From positions 4,836,001 to 4,900,000 of the forward strand of contig NW_026944384.1 in NCBI RefSeq assembly GCF_033439725.1: 64,000 bases of DNA, in the 5' to 3' direction. Made by a program: the position numbers and the translations under genes. Positions 1 to 11,700 of this stretch are shown piece after piece. Every line of letters starts with the position of its first letter. The first letter of the stretch is position 1. The notes under the pieces were generated by a model. It was not told the DNA's origin, searched no databases, and saw nothing but the letters and a program-made list of their open reading frames with translations. The stretch comes from Neurospora tetraspora. Its lineage: Eukaryota; Ascomycota; Sordariomycetes; Sordariales; Sordariaceae.

Positions 1-1350
1 AATCCAGCCGGGCGAGTCCTGGCCCAGGGTGGTGAGGACGGCGACTCCCAGAACGAGCGTCGAGACGACGACGATGCCCAACGCCTTGTATTTTCCAGTG
101 TGGTTCATGATCAGGCCCGAGCCGAAGCTGGTGAAGCAGACGGCCAGCGGGGAGGCGAGCAAGCGGAGGCCGGCTTGGGTGGGGGTGTGGCCTAGGACGA
201 TCAGGTAGATGGGCACGTAAAAGGTGAGCATGAGGGTGACCATGGTGCACATGAGGTTGGTGACGCAAGCGGTGAAGACGGTCCGGTGGGCGAGCAGGCG
301 GACGGGGATGATGGGTTGCGAGTTACGGGGGCGGGACTCCCAGTAAATGAAGCCGGCGAGCATGACGAAGGATAGAGGAATGCTGGTCAGGACAAGCGGG
401 TGCGTCCAGGGAACTACGTTGCCGCCGGCGTTGAGACCCAGGAGTAGGAGGATGAGGAAGGCGATGGTAAAAAATGAGCCCAAGAAGTCGATGCGTGAGA
501 TGAGCGACTTGTTGGAGACTTTTGGAGGGACCTTGACGAGGAAGTAGACAAGCACAGCCGAGACGAGACTGACGGGGACTTGGACGAGGAAGGCAAGGCG
601 CCAGCCCCAGGAGGAGGTGTCGTTAAGGAAGCCGCCAAAGACACCGCCAAGCATGGCACCGGCTCTACAAAACCGTGTCAGTAAGAAGCTCCTTGATGGG
701 CGCCAGCATGCAAAGATAACTTACCCATAGAAAATATTGCCCAACCCCTGAACCACACCTCTCTTCCTCAAAGGAACCAAATCCGATCCCAAAAAGGTGC
801 TGATACTCATCAACCCTCCACCGCCAATACCCGCAACGACACGGCCAAGAATCATGGTCTGTTCATTCTTCGCAACACCGCAAATCAGGTTGCCCAGCGA
901 GAACAGAATATTGCTAAAGACCAGACCGGGACCGCGCCCAAAGATGTCGGTCATGCGACCGGACAAGGGCTGGCAGGCCGCATTGGCAATGAGATAGGCG
1001 GTAGCTATCCACGACAACAGGCTCAGGGACTGGAACTCGCTCGCGATGGGGGCCGACAGCGTGGCGATGATGCTGGCGTCAATGGCACCGAGGAAGACGC
1101 CCACCCAGGTTGTGCCGAAGATGACGACCAGACGGGTGGAAGAGAGCTCATCGGCTACGACGGTGATTTCACCATCACCGGTGCTACCGACGTCGTCACC
1201 GTCGTCTTCCGCGGCCTCGTTGACGGGGTTGTTGGCCTCGAGGGTGGATTCGCTCAGTAGTGGTGTTGTCTCGTCGTGGACGTGACGACTGCTTCCGGGA
1301 GCGGCGACGACCCGGTTCCCATTCGAGGGGCCAGTTATGTTTCCCGTCAT
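1..1350 (-). CDS. MFS transporter of the DHA2 type, vacuolar basic amino acid/drug transporter-like (3' end beyond window)
   Basis: Two visible exons, 1350-725 and 664-1, flank a 60 bp intron (665-724; donor GTAAGT, branch TACTGAC, acceptor TAG). The reading frame stays open to the left edge, so the C-terminus is missing. About 430 residues are seen. After a hydrophilic N-terminus of about 75 residues, the first membrane segment carries GAIDASIIATLSAPI, the D1 motif of 14-TMS drug:H+ antiporters. Next come GRMTDIFGR (MFS motif A) and GAGAMLGGVFGGF, a glycine-rich motif C. The N-tail contains DETTPLL, an acidic dileucine signal typical of vacuolar sorting, so I infer a vacuolar membrane transporter like the Fnx1/Vba group. 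Substrate could be basic amino acids or drugs; the sequence does not decide. Start chosen at 1350 (context AAAATGACG); an in-frame ATG at 1449 would add 33 residues in a poor context. Confidence 0.85.
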
Positions 1351-2367
1351 TTTCTGGAAGATGGGGCCTGTTTCTATCCCAGGCGATGATTCTGAGCTAA
1401 TCCCAAAAGATTTTTTTAAAAAAAAAAGTGAAGAGAGGATTCCGCGCACAGCTCAATGAGACACGACACCTTGAGCTCCAGTCCCGATCTGCTACGTGAG
1501 ATTTAGCATCTATGTAGTCATCAGTGTAAGCTCGGAACTATCAACGTACCTTGGTATCACCGGGGGACCCGAGTCCGAGACAATCGATGACGGGAGGGTG
1601 CTGTTGTACGACTCTCTTGTAACGGAGATGGTCGGCCGTCCTCTTTTGTCATTCAAGAAAAGAATTTGGACGAAGACATCCGGACGCGCAACATGCATGC
1701 CGATCGATATGGCGTTACCGGCAGCCAATGCCGTTCACGGCCCCAGTGGACCGTAAATAGTTAGTGCGATATCCGGATTGGTGAGCAAGTCGGGCGGGGC
1801 AATCCTCCCGTTCAGCTGTTTCACTGAGTGCGACTTTGTCTCGATTCGGACATTCGCTACTCTGTCAGCCATTCGGAGGGCGTGTTGGTGTCAGCTTTGG
1901 AATGATCATGCTGTTGGTCATTAAACTCGTAACTGGTGAAGCCGTGTTGAAGCCGTTGGCTCAAAATCTTCAATGACGTGCTCCAAATAAAGAAGTATGT
2001 TATGGGTTAGGGTTGGATATGGACCTAGGTACAATGACGCCAAGCAAACTGGAGAGTGGGATCGTGTAATTCAGGGGTAAAATAAACAAACATTTTGCCA
2101 AGCACGACTTCAGTGTCACACGGAAGGACCTGTGTACAACCTGTGCATCACGATCGAAGTGTCAAACATAATGCTGACTGATATAACTAAGTGCTATGTG
2201 ACAGCTGCTTTTAATCCCATGGTATCTCGTACAGTCTCTTACCCATTTGGCATTTTTAACCAAACCAGAACCCCAAGTGCCAAACACGCTATGCTCCTGA
2301 ATATTCCTATCAACCAGACCAAAGTACACTGGAAGGCCAAACGATGCAGACACAGCCATGTCTTCAT
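1351..2367. other. Intergenic region, MFS promoter side / tof1 3' side
   Basis: No convincing gene. It must hold the promoter and 5' leader of the MFS gene near 1350-1900 and the 3' end of the Tof1 gene near 2367-2000. A short A/T tract lies at 1410-1428. Small ORFs on both strands have no recognisable domains, and their composition looks random. Confidence 0.6.
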
Positions 2368-5300
2368 CTACTCTTCATCGCTGCTGTCAATAATGAACCC
2401 GCCCCTGGCTCTTGGCCTTTGGCGAGCAGCCACCACCGGCTGATCATCCTCGTCCTCGTCTTGATCATCCACCACCATTCTATTTATCCTCCTCCCTAGA
2501 CCCTCACCAGGGCTGGAGGGTAAGGGTACGTCCTTAGTGGTCGTGCGTTCATTCGCCGAATCCACGTCCATGGCATCCTCATCCTCGTCTTCTTCCTCTT
2601 CGTCTTCATCATCGTCGCTGAGTTCTACGACTGCCTTCTTCTTGGCTGCTGCAGGTCTTCTGGCCGGTCGTTTTGACGTTGCCGCGGCCTTCTTTTTCGA
2701 GGTCTTACTCTTAGCCTGTTTCGTCGGCAACTCTTCATCACTGTCCTCCTCTTCCTCTTCCTCTTCCTCCTCTTCTTCGGAATCAGAAGCGACCTGCTTC
2801 TTCCTCCGCTTCGCACTTCTCCCCCCTTCATTCTCACTCCCATCACCTTCAAGTTCATCATTCAGCACCGCCTCCCACGCGCTCTTTTCCCCTCCGTTCA
2901 CCTGCGACAACACCGACAAACCCAACTTCCCAAGCATGCTATCAAAAGTCGAGTCCTTTGCCTCCTGCCTCTTTTTCTCCCGCTCAAAGAACTCCCGATC
3001 CCTCTCATCGTCCGTTTCATCGTCGCTTGCGTGCACGTACATCTCACTCTTGATCTTCCTCATCTTCTCCAGCTCCTTCTCCCTCCTCTTCCTCGCCTGT
3101 TCAGCCAAGACTTCATCCGACACTCCCTCCTCTTCCTCATCTCCACTACCAGCTTCTCTCCGGCGTCTGCGCTGCCGCTTCTTCTGCGGCCTAGCATCCG
3201 GCTTGCGAGCGGTGGGACCTCCGGGCGCAAAGAGGAAGTCTTCGCCGATACCGCCTTCGTCGTCGTCGTCACCGAGGAATCCACGAACTTCTTCGTCGTC
3301 ATCGTCATATGCGGCGCGTGTCCTGCGGGAAGCGGCGGCGGACTTGCGCCGGAGCTGGTCTTCGGCTGAACCACCGTCCTCAAAGGTGGGAGGGGAGAAC
3401 TCGGCTTTGTTGATGAGGTCGATGGTGTCTTGGATCGCCTCGGCGGTGTGGTTGCCTGGGAGGATCCAGGTCGAGTCGGGGGTCTCGTCGAGAGTAGGGG
3501 TGAGGCGCTCCATGCCGACAAGACGCATGAGAAGACGGAGGTGCGGGTTCTTGAACATGGCTGTGCGGCGCGCCTCCGTATCAGGGCGGATCGTGATATG
3601 TGGCGGTGCTGATTTGTTGGAGCTCTCGTCGGCAGCTTCACCATCAGCGGCCCCCTCGGTAGCGGTTGCCATGGCCTTGTCTACGTTCTCCCATGCTTGC
3701 CGCTCGCTCATTGCACTTGTTAGCTGATCCTTGAGCCATTGCAGATGCTCGGTTTGCTGCTTGTCGATGAGTACGCTGACCGCAATGCCGATCTGCTCGT
3801 CGCGCTCTGTGGCCCGCTTGAACTCCAGCTCGGCACCAGGTCGTGGGGTAGTTGTGGTGGTCGGCTTCTCATATCCGTGTTCAAGGAAGTGCGTCGTGCT
3901 GCCGATCTTGGAAAAGAGCAACTCGGTAAACAGCGCAGGCCGCTCTTGGAGCTTCTTGACACATTTCCGAATGATCTGCTTGGAGAGCTCCTCCCATTCC
4001 TTGAACATTGGCGAGCTTTTGTCTAAGGGCTCGGGACCTTTCACCATGTTGTAAAAGAGATTGATGATGTCCAGTCGGAACAGCATGACGCCTAGCTCCT
4101 GCTTGAAGGCAACACGGTAGAAGTAGCGATGAGCGCGCTTCAGCTGTGCATCGTTCAAATCACGGTAGAATTTGGTGAAGGCGACAAATGTGTCAACAAC
4201 ACCCTGGGGAGCGAATCTGATGGCGAATTTTCCAAACTCGAATTTGCGCTCCTGAGTGACGCTCTCTGCATGTTGCTCATCGTCGCCAGAATCGTCGGCA
4301 TCATTGTCTTCGGGAACGCCAACGTCTTCTGCTTCCTCGCCTGCGGCTTTAGCTGCAGCAACAGCAGCGGCAGCTTTGGCAGCCTTCTTCTTTCGGCGGG
4401 CCCGCTTCCGCGAGCGCACCTGCAGGTCAACATTCTGCTTAGAGTAGCCTTCCAGAATGCGGAGGAAAGTGTGGACAAGCTCGGTTGCGGCATCGAGATA
4501 TTCGAAGCCCTGATCCTTGTATGTTCGGGCAATATTCGCGATGAGGTCGTGGGTTGTCTCTTCGTAGAAAAGACGGCTCAGGGTGTTTTCAGCGATCTCC
4601 TGGTCCTCCTCGTTGGGAGACTCGGACATCTCTTGGACTGTGAGGAAGATCTGGGTGTAACAGCGCATGACAGAAGTAAGCAGCTGCCAATCCTTGTCAC
4701 TATAGGATCGGTCAAGCGCACGGTTCATGGAAGCGAACATTTCCTGTTGGAGCACAGCAGCAACGAGGTTAAAGCTGTTCACCTCCTCTCCGGCTGCGGA
4801 CGTCGACTTTGACTCGTCTCTTTTGGCCTTTCTTCGCATCCGCTCGGCTTCGAGGAACCAGGCGACAAGGTAGAAGAACTGGCTCTTATGCTGGTTCAAC
4901 ACATGCAATGCCTCCCGGTCGATCGATTGCCTCACGTGCAGGAACAAGGGGTTAAACCCCGAGTCAAGGAAGTCTTGAACGAATGATCGAAGCTGCTGAC
5001 GAGCTCTTTCGTCTAGAGTCACTGGAGGTCCAAGGTCTTTGGGCTCCATCTCGGGTTTCCTCGCCCTCCTCGGTGGTCTGAATGTTTTTGAGCTATCCAT
5101 CTTCCTCTCCCGTGTCTTTGCGTCCAACAGAGCCTCTTGGCCAGATACCGTCACCATCTTGCCGTCTGCCCGTTTCACCCAGATCATTGTCCCAAATCGA
5201 CTATGCCGAGTGGTTGTGGTTTTGTTGTAGGATTTTAGCATAGCGGCTTCCTTGCGCATCTCCGATGCCAACTCTTGTCCCTTGGCTTTGTTGAGTTGCT

Positions 5301-6166
5301 TTTCGCTGACGAAGAGCGAGCTGGGGTCAACTCTCTTCACAAGATGGAAGATGATCTCCATAACAATTACATCCTCGGTGCGGAAGTCCTCGCCCATGTT
5401 GGAGGCAAGGGTCAGCAGAGTGAGAAATATGTCTTGGTACGAAAAGGCATCAATGGTGGCCGACCTGGATACCTGTGTCTCGTCGCCTTCGTACTTGACA
5501 CCTTGAGGAGGTGCGATCATGGCAACATTCCTCAGAAAGAAGAGAATCAGCTTGATGATAGCCAGGTCACGGGGTGTCCGCTCGCCAATAGGCATGGCCA
5601 TGGAGGGAAGGGCCACTCTGACGGCGGTGTTGAGGATAGGTATCGCATCGAAGTTTATGATGGCGCGCTTATAGCCAAGCTGGGCAAGCTGTAGGACGGG
5701 CATGTGGCGGTGATGGTTGATGGTCATTTCCGCGCGTTCCTTTTCTATGGGCCAAGTAAGGGGCACCATGACCTCGAAGCAGGCTAGGGCAAGACGGGCT
5801 TTGTACTTGCTGTCGGTTTCGCTCTGAGGCCATAGTGTCAAGATCTGGAGCAGATCGCCGCCGACAAGGTTCGCTTCAGCCAGGCATCTGGCAACGTCCA
5901 TGCGGTTGGTCTTTTCATCGTAGAATCGGATCCATTTCTTCAGGTCGCGCAAGACGTCGAGCGCTTCGTCACCGAGCTTGTAGCTTCCATCGTCGTCCAC
6001 GCTGTAACCACCGAGCTATTTGCGTCGCCAGGATCAGTACGTGGCCAGGTTCCAAGTATCGTGTCCACAAATGGTCCAGAAGGGAACATACCGCAGAGAC
6101 CAGGTTGGTGATGTGCGCCCGCACTTCCGGGTGGACGACATCGTCGTTGATGTCTGCGGCCTCCAT
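2368..6166 (-). CDS. tof1: Topoisomerase 1-associated factor 1 (Tof1/Swi1/Timeless family)
   Basis: Replication-fork protection protein that pairs with Csm3/Swi3 and supports fork pausing and S-phase checkpoint signalling (family knowledge). Exon 1 is 6166-6092 (25 codons). A 76 bp intron (6016-6091; donor GTATGT, branch CTGAT, acceptor TAG) is followed by exon 2, 6015-2368. Total 1240 residues, normal for the family. The joined junction reads [15 protein letters not shown] and runs into [19 protein letters not shown], the hallmark start of the TIMELESS N domain (about residues 35-300). The last 280 residues are low-complexity, with Asp/Glu/Ser runs alternating with basic Lys/Arg clusters such as KKRQRRRRR, and end in DSSDEE, a likely CK2 site. 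The start has an ideal context (CAAAATGGAG). It lies head-to-head with the dehydrogenase gene, 559 bp apart. Confidence 0.95.
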
Positions 6167-6725
6167 TTTGCGCAGAGATCACAACGTCCGAGACTAGAAC
6201 TGTGTCATATGAGCACCACACAGACTCTCCTCAACTCTCAGCTTGTTCTTGTTATCGCATGGGTGTTGTCATTAGTCGGCGCACTTCATCGGGAGACGCG
6301 TTTGTGGTGGTGGGAGACGCGTCGAGCGTGTCGTACTTTTAATGGAAGTTCGTGGTATCAAAGTCTTGGCTTGCTTATCTCCCTAGGCGTTTACATGGTC
6401 TCATAAAATTCTAGGACTTTACCCCGATTTTGACCCCAACGGCCCCCTGAACAGGTGGGTTAGCGTACCCCACACGCCCTAAAACCGACCCCATTTCCCC
6501 CGCCTAGAGCCGCCCGTAGCCCCTGTGCCCGGGTCGGGCTTGTGACGTCGAATTGGAGATGCCCTGGGGACGGCCGAGGTTAACCGAAGAGGAATCAGAC
6601 AACTTCACATGGTCGCATCGTCGCATTCGCATTTCCAAGTCTTCCACTTTTTCTGTCCCTTTCCTTTCAGTCTCTCACAGCTATAGCGTCTGCTTTGTTT
6701 ACTTTCGCCGTGACCATCTCGCAAA
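6167..6725. promoter_or_regulatory. Shared divergent promoter region of tof1 and the hydroxyacyl-CoA dehydrogenase gene
   Basis: 559 bp between two start codons pointing away from each other, so both promoters must lie here. A perfect TGACGTC (CRE/ATF-like) site sits at 6543-6549, about 180 bp upstream of the dehydrogenase start. A pyrimidine-rich stretch follows at about 6635-6680, as is common near fungal transcription starts. Which gene the site serves is inference. Confidence 0.5.
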
Positions 6726-7756
6726 ATGCTCGCCAGAACCCTCGTCCAGAAGCTGCCCACCGGCGCTCGCGCCTTCAGCTCGACATGTGCCCGCAACGCT
6801 GCCGAGGTCAAGAAGCTCGGTGTCGTTGGCGCCGGCCAGATGGTGACTTCATCCCATATCACCCATGCCATGTCTTCAAAAACAACAAAAGCTAACTTTT
6901 CCTCTTCTTCTTCCTCCTTCAGGGTCTGGGTATCGCCCTCGTCGCCGCCACCAAGGCCGGTGTCCCCGTCACCCTCGTTGACGCCTCTGAAACGTCTCTA
7001 GACAAGGGCCTCGCCTTCGCCGACAAGCTGCTCAGCAAGGACGTCGCCAAGAACCGCATCACGCAGGACGAGGCCGACGCGGCCCGCGCGCTGCTCCAGC
7101 CCACCACGGAACTCGACGACCTGCACAGCGTCGACTTCGTGATCGAGGCTGTGCCCGAGATCCCTCAACTCAAGTTCGACATCTTCTCCAAGCTCGCCGA
7201 GATCTGCCCCAAGCACGCCATCCTAGCCACCAACACCTCCTCCATCTCCATCACGCGCATCGCCGCCTCGACCACCAAGGACCCCAACGACACCTCCAAC
7301 AGCTCGCGCGTCGTGTCCACGCACTTCATGAACCCGGTCCCCGTCCAGAAGGGCGTCGAGATCATCAGTGGCCTGCAGACCAGCCAGGAGACGCTCGACA
7401 CGGCCGTCGAGTTCTGCAAGAAGCTGGGCAAGATCCCCTCGGTCTCCAAGGACAGCCCGGGCTTCCTGGCTAACCGGATCCTGATGCCGTACATCAACGA
7501 GGCCATCATCTGCCTCGAGACGGGCGTCGGCGACCGCGATTCTATTGATGCTATCATGAAGAACGGCACCAATGTGCCCATGGGCCCCCTCCAGCTGGCT
7601 GACTTCATTGGCCTTGATACTTGCTTGGCTATTATGAAGGTGCTGTACGAGGAGACGGGCGACTCCAAGTACAGGCCGAGCGTGCACTTGCGCAACATGG
7701 TCGATGCTGGCTGGTTGGGCAAGAAGAGCGGCAAGGGCTTCTATGACTACCAGTAG
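6726..7756 (+). CDS. 3-hydroxyacyl-CoA (3-hydroxybutyryl-CoA) dehydrogenase, probably mitochondrial
   Basis: NAD-dependent oxidation of L-3-hydroxyacyl-CoA to 3-ketoacyl-CoA in fatty acid beta-oxidation. Exon 1 is 6726-6842 and exon 2 is 6923-7756, split by an 80 bp intron (donor GTGACT, branch GCTAAC, acceptor CAG). Protein 316 residues, the usual length for the monofunctional short-chain enzyme. The Rossmann motif GVVGAGQMGLGIA (residues 32-44) is interrupted by the intron exactly after GAGQM. NTSSISIT and STHFMNPVPVQKGVE follow, the latter with the catalytic His and its Glu partner. The C-terminal domain ends GWLGKKSGKGFYDYQ, a family signature. The first 25 residues (MLARTLVQKLPTGARAFSST) are basic and Ser/Ala-rich without acidic residues, a good mitochondrial presequence. 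Start context CAAAATGCTC. Confidence 0.95.
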
Positions 7757-8682
7757 ATGTCTGGAGGGAACATGGTGAAGGAGAGTGTATTGGCGAAGAA
7801 CGGGCGACATGAATTGAAAAGCGGCATGTTCATGTCGAATGGCTTGATGGTCTCAGGGGTCATTTGGACCAGATGCTGTCAGCGCGAATACAGGGACAAT
7901 TTGTAAACAACAGGACCGGGAATGGCACCGGGTAGAGAAGCTCACTCGACAGTTTGCCAGCACCAAGATGCGTTTTCAGCGACGAACGTTTGCATAGACA
8001 ATGGGTATATAGAGCAAGTCAATTTGGATAGTATAATGCATAACGTTTGTCAATCATTCTTCTGCATGTTCCGTTCAAAAGACCATTCAACCACCTCTGT
8101 CAACTCCTATCACGGTCGTTTACCAAGGATTTACCAATGCTCATCGCCTCCGCAGTGTGATCCCTTTGTACAAGTAGTCAACTATCGTATTATTGAGGCT
8201 CGGGATCGCTTTCCCGAACGTTCGCACAGCAGCGCAACATCAGTGTTCCGCCGACAAGCAATAATCATCACTAACCCTCAGTCCAAGTCTTGATTAGCGC
8301 GGTTATTCCAACATCAAGCAAAGCATAGCGAATATTAGACAAGCAGTCACTGAATGAACACATGGCAATACTCGCTACTCGTAAAAGAACGAGATAAAAA
8401 AGTGAGAAAGGAGTGACGCAGACGCGATCCCTGCAAGTAATAATAGCGAAAACGAAAGCTGAAGAAAAAGAAAAAGAAAAAAAAAAAAGTAATGGAACAA
8501 TGATCAAGCGGCGCCCCCAGATCCCTCACCGATGCCTCCTCATCAGTCTGCCGCCGTATGCCGAATCGTCGTCGTATCGTCCTATCGCGGTCGGGGCGTC
8601 CGGAGCTGTAACGTTAGTAGTTAGTACATGGGGCAGGGGAGAGGGCAGTGGAGAGGGAAGAGGAGGGGAGTTTTTATTGTAG
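7757..8682. other. 3' flank of the dehydrogenase gene, no gene seen
   Basis: About 0.9 kb following the stop codon. A/T-rich tracts, including an A-rich run at 8463-8488, probably belong to the 3' untranslated region and downstream spacer. No domain-bearing ORF found on either strand. Confidence 0.5.
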
Positions 8683-8785
8683 AAAAGTGCCGTCGTCGGG
8701 AATCGAACGGGTAGTGGCTCGAGCCGGTGAGTCTGGCTTGTTGATTGAACGTGCGCTTTGTTGAGCCGCTTGACCATTGTCCCAT
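8683..8785 (-). pseudogene. tRNA-like relic with intact RNA polymerase III A and B boxes
   Basis: On the minus strand a perfect A box (TGGTCAAGCGG, 8776-8766) is followed 57 bases later by a perfect B box (GTTCGATTC, 8708-8700). A CGACGACGGCA end and a TTTT terminator (8686-8683) come next. The order and spacing fit a Leu or Ser tRNA with a long variable arm or an intron; TTCAA in the middle would fit a Leu CAA anticodon loop. However, no 5' acceptor strand complementary to the 3' end is present, and the T stem (ACCCG against CCCGA) and D stem do not pair. I therefore read it as a degenerate tRNA or tRNA-derived sequence, not a working gene. Confidence 0.35.
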
Positions 8786-8790
8786 TCGGA

Positions 8791-11700
8791 GGGGACGAGA
8801 GATGGGGTGAAAGACCTAGTATATAAACCCCGGTGCTGGTGCTTGTGGTAGGTTACGTGGCCGGGCAATGGGCAAGTGTGAAATGGAAGGAGCGCGGCTG
8901 ACTGGTGAGTGGCTGGCGGATGGGCTTTCGTCCGGGCTTTGCGGTGCCGTGTAGATTCGGATAGCCGTCCGAGCTTTCCTCCTGCGAGTGTCCAGCCAGC
9001 TCCGGTGTCCTTGTGTGTATATGGGGTTCAGAGGAGATACTTGTCTGTCGGAGCTTATGTAGTAGGTAAGATAGTTTGCTCTTAACCTTGTGATACCTTG
9101 CAATCGAGTGCCTGTGTCCATCAAGAAAAAGAAACTGGGATTCGTGGATATTTCAAACTCAGCACAACAGAGCCGAAAAACAGTTTCCGATGAACCATCT
9201 GGTCCAACAAGGGCAGATGACCGGAACCTAGTCAACAGTCGAACGTCAAAGTCGGATCAACCCGTAGCGGGACTCGTGGTGTCCGGGGTAAACCCGACAA
9301 CTGACGAATTATCGGATTCATGACCCGTAGGCACCTCAAGTCGGCATCCCACAAAGTACACATTCACATTCCACATGTCTAGTCTCTCTGTTTTCGTTGG
9401 TGCTGAGCGTGACTAGTCTCAAGGCTTCAACTGTGTCACGGAACAACGAAGACGACGACGCTCTCTCCCACTTTCCATCAAATCAGATGAGGGCTCGGGG
9501 ACTTCCCACTCGCTCGTGACTGATGGTACACGGGTGTCCAGCGGACCAGAAAACAAAGAGGGGGTGAAGATCATCCATTCATCTCACCATAGGGGTGTAC
9601 TAGCTCCAAAACTGTCGGGGGAGGGGTGGTGATAGACCGACCAAACCAAGGCACTCTCTCGGTTTCTTTCTTCGAGATGGTAACCTGGAATCAAAGAAGT
9701 TGAACCCATCCTTCCTCTTCTCATATCCTTTTTCTTCTTCGGACAGGGCAACCCAGGTCGTTGTCACGTCGTTTGTAGTTCCACTACTGGAACTGGCAGC
9801 AGGAGAAGACGACCCACACAAGACTAGTGGCTCCTGAGAGCGGCGGGGGAAAGGGGGCCGGGGTTGTAGAGGTCATATCCAGTCCACCACCACCACCATA
9901 TGCACGTGGAAAGACCAGTAATTTCGAGACGGCATGCCTTCTTCACTCACTTGGGGAAGCGTCCAGGTTTTTCATTCGTACTTGTTCCCTTCTCCACGTT
10001 TTTGCTTAGTGTCTACACCCCTTAGACGTGACATTGGATGTTGAGGAAGCATGCCATGGAAAAGCCGCATGGCGAAAATGGAGGGCCGGAAGCGGGAGGG
10101 AAGCCGTGGCCAAGCAGGCCGGTGCAAAAGGGGTGTGTGAGAGGTGATATGTCAAATTCCGTCCCTGCCCACTCATAGACAGCAAGAAATATGCCGAACG
10201 ATACTATCCTTGGTTTGTATGGTGGGTGTGATGATCCCTGTCCGAGCAAGAAATGAGCAAAAGTCTCGATGGACTACATCGATAACTGCTAAGACTCAGC
10301 AGCCAACACATAAGCGTCACTGCATGATGCTCGGGAGCGGCGCCGAGAGTGCATCAAGCTAGAGGTATGTCCTTTCCCTAGACTGTAGGTTAGCTTTCAA
10401 TGACTAGGTGTGGTGGAATAGCGGAATCTACATGGTGAGAGGGTATGACCCGGGTCATAAATTTGGGTGAACGTCTGAGTGATGTGATGCACACGAACAT
10501 TGTCAGGATGCGGCCCAGAATAAGAAATTACTCACAGAGACGGTTGATGTGATTTCTCTCTGCTGGTCTTCCGCTTCCAACAGCGAGGTTTGTTATCAGG
10601 GTTTACTCTCCGTATTGCAGGTATAAGCATGAGATTCGAGATAGGCAAATCCCGGGTATGCTTGGCAAGGCCAGTCGTCAATTCCACTCAGGAACGACGA
10701 GGCTATCTGGCGACATGCTTCGACTCATCATCATACAGATGCCAAAGCAAGCTGTTCTGACACAGACGCTGGCCGACGGGCAGGAGAGTGCTCTGGTCTC
10801 GGGCGTGACTGTTACACGGCCGGGTCTCCTGAAGCTTCCTTCCCCCTTGAGTAAAATGAGATGAACTCGATACGTATATGCGCATCTGGACAGCGTTACC
10901 CCATAATCAAGGCGAAAATCTCACAACCATTTGGATGGCACATAATCGTGAACATCTGCAACGGTAAATACCGCCCTTCCACAGACAGGTCATATCCGAA
11001 GAACGGAATTCTGGGAAGGAAAAGGTGGATCAGAGCTTGCTTTACGGCGGGTAGTATTTCAGCGGCTAAACATGTAGCCGCCACGGAATAAAGGGCAATC
11101 ATGAAGACAAGATGACATAGCCACCGTGGTAACAGCATCAGGCTTATTTGTGACCAAGATAAAAAAAATCAATCAAATGCCATTAATTGCCGCTTGCTGT
11201 CTTTATCAATCTGCATCAACTTCTCAGGCAGGGCGTGGGCTCTATGATATCGAGAGCATCTTATTTCGCGTCATCAGAACAAGGCGAAAGAAGAAGCTGA
11301 ATGGGTTGCTGCTGACTTGTTAAAACGCGGGAGCTTGTTGTGATACGTGTGCTCTATCCCTCCAACTAGGCGAAGTCCCTGTGTTGTGCATCAGTATAAG
11401 CTCACTGATTGAATGATTGAAGGAAACAGTGGCAGGTCAACGGGTATGTTGATGCGCAAGTCAGCTACATGAGCCGATGTCGCGAAGTGCTTCTCTCATC
11501 AACATGGTCTGGTAAATGGTTCTTTCCATCTTGAGAACGCTGGGTCTTCCATCCGCCCTGCTTAACATCGCGATGGTTGAGGGCATTGACGGAAATACAA
11601 AAGCCGGGGTGGGATTTCGTCGCTTGTTTTGGGCGCGGATTGATATTAGGCCGAGGTCTTGATGCAGAACAAAGCCATCTTGTCGTTGTCGGAATTGTCA

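Noticed and set aside
2537-3727. 396-codon plus-strand ORF rich in Ser/Phe/Leu
   Set aside because: Exact antisense of the acidic, low-complexity C-terminal region of Tof1; GAG/GAA/GAC runs read backwards give Ser/Phe/Leu. No domain.
7165-7810. Two minus-strand ORFs of about 190 codons
   Set aside because: Antisense of the high-GC dehydrogenase exon; no motifs.
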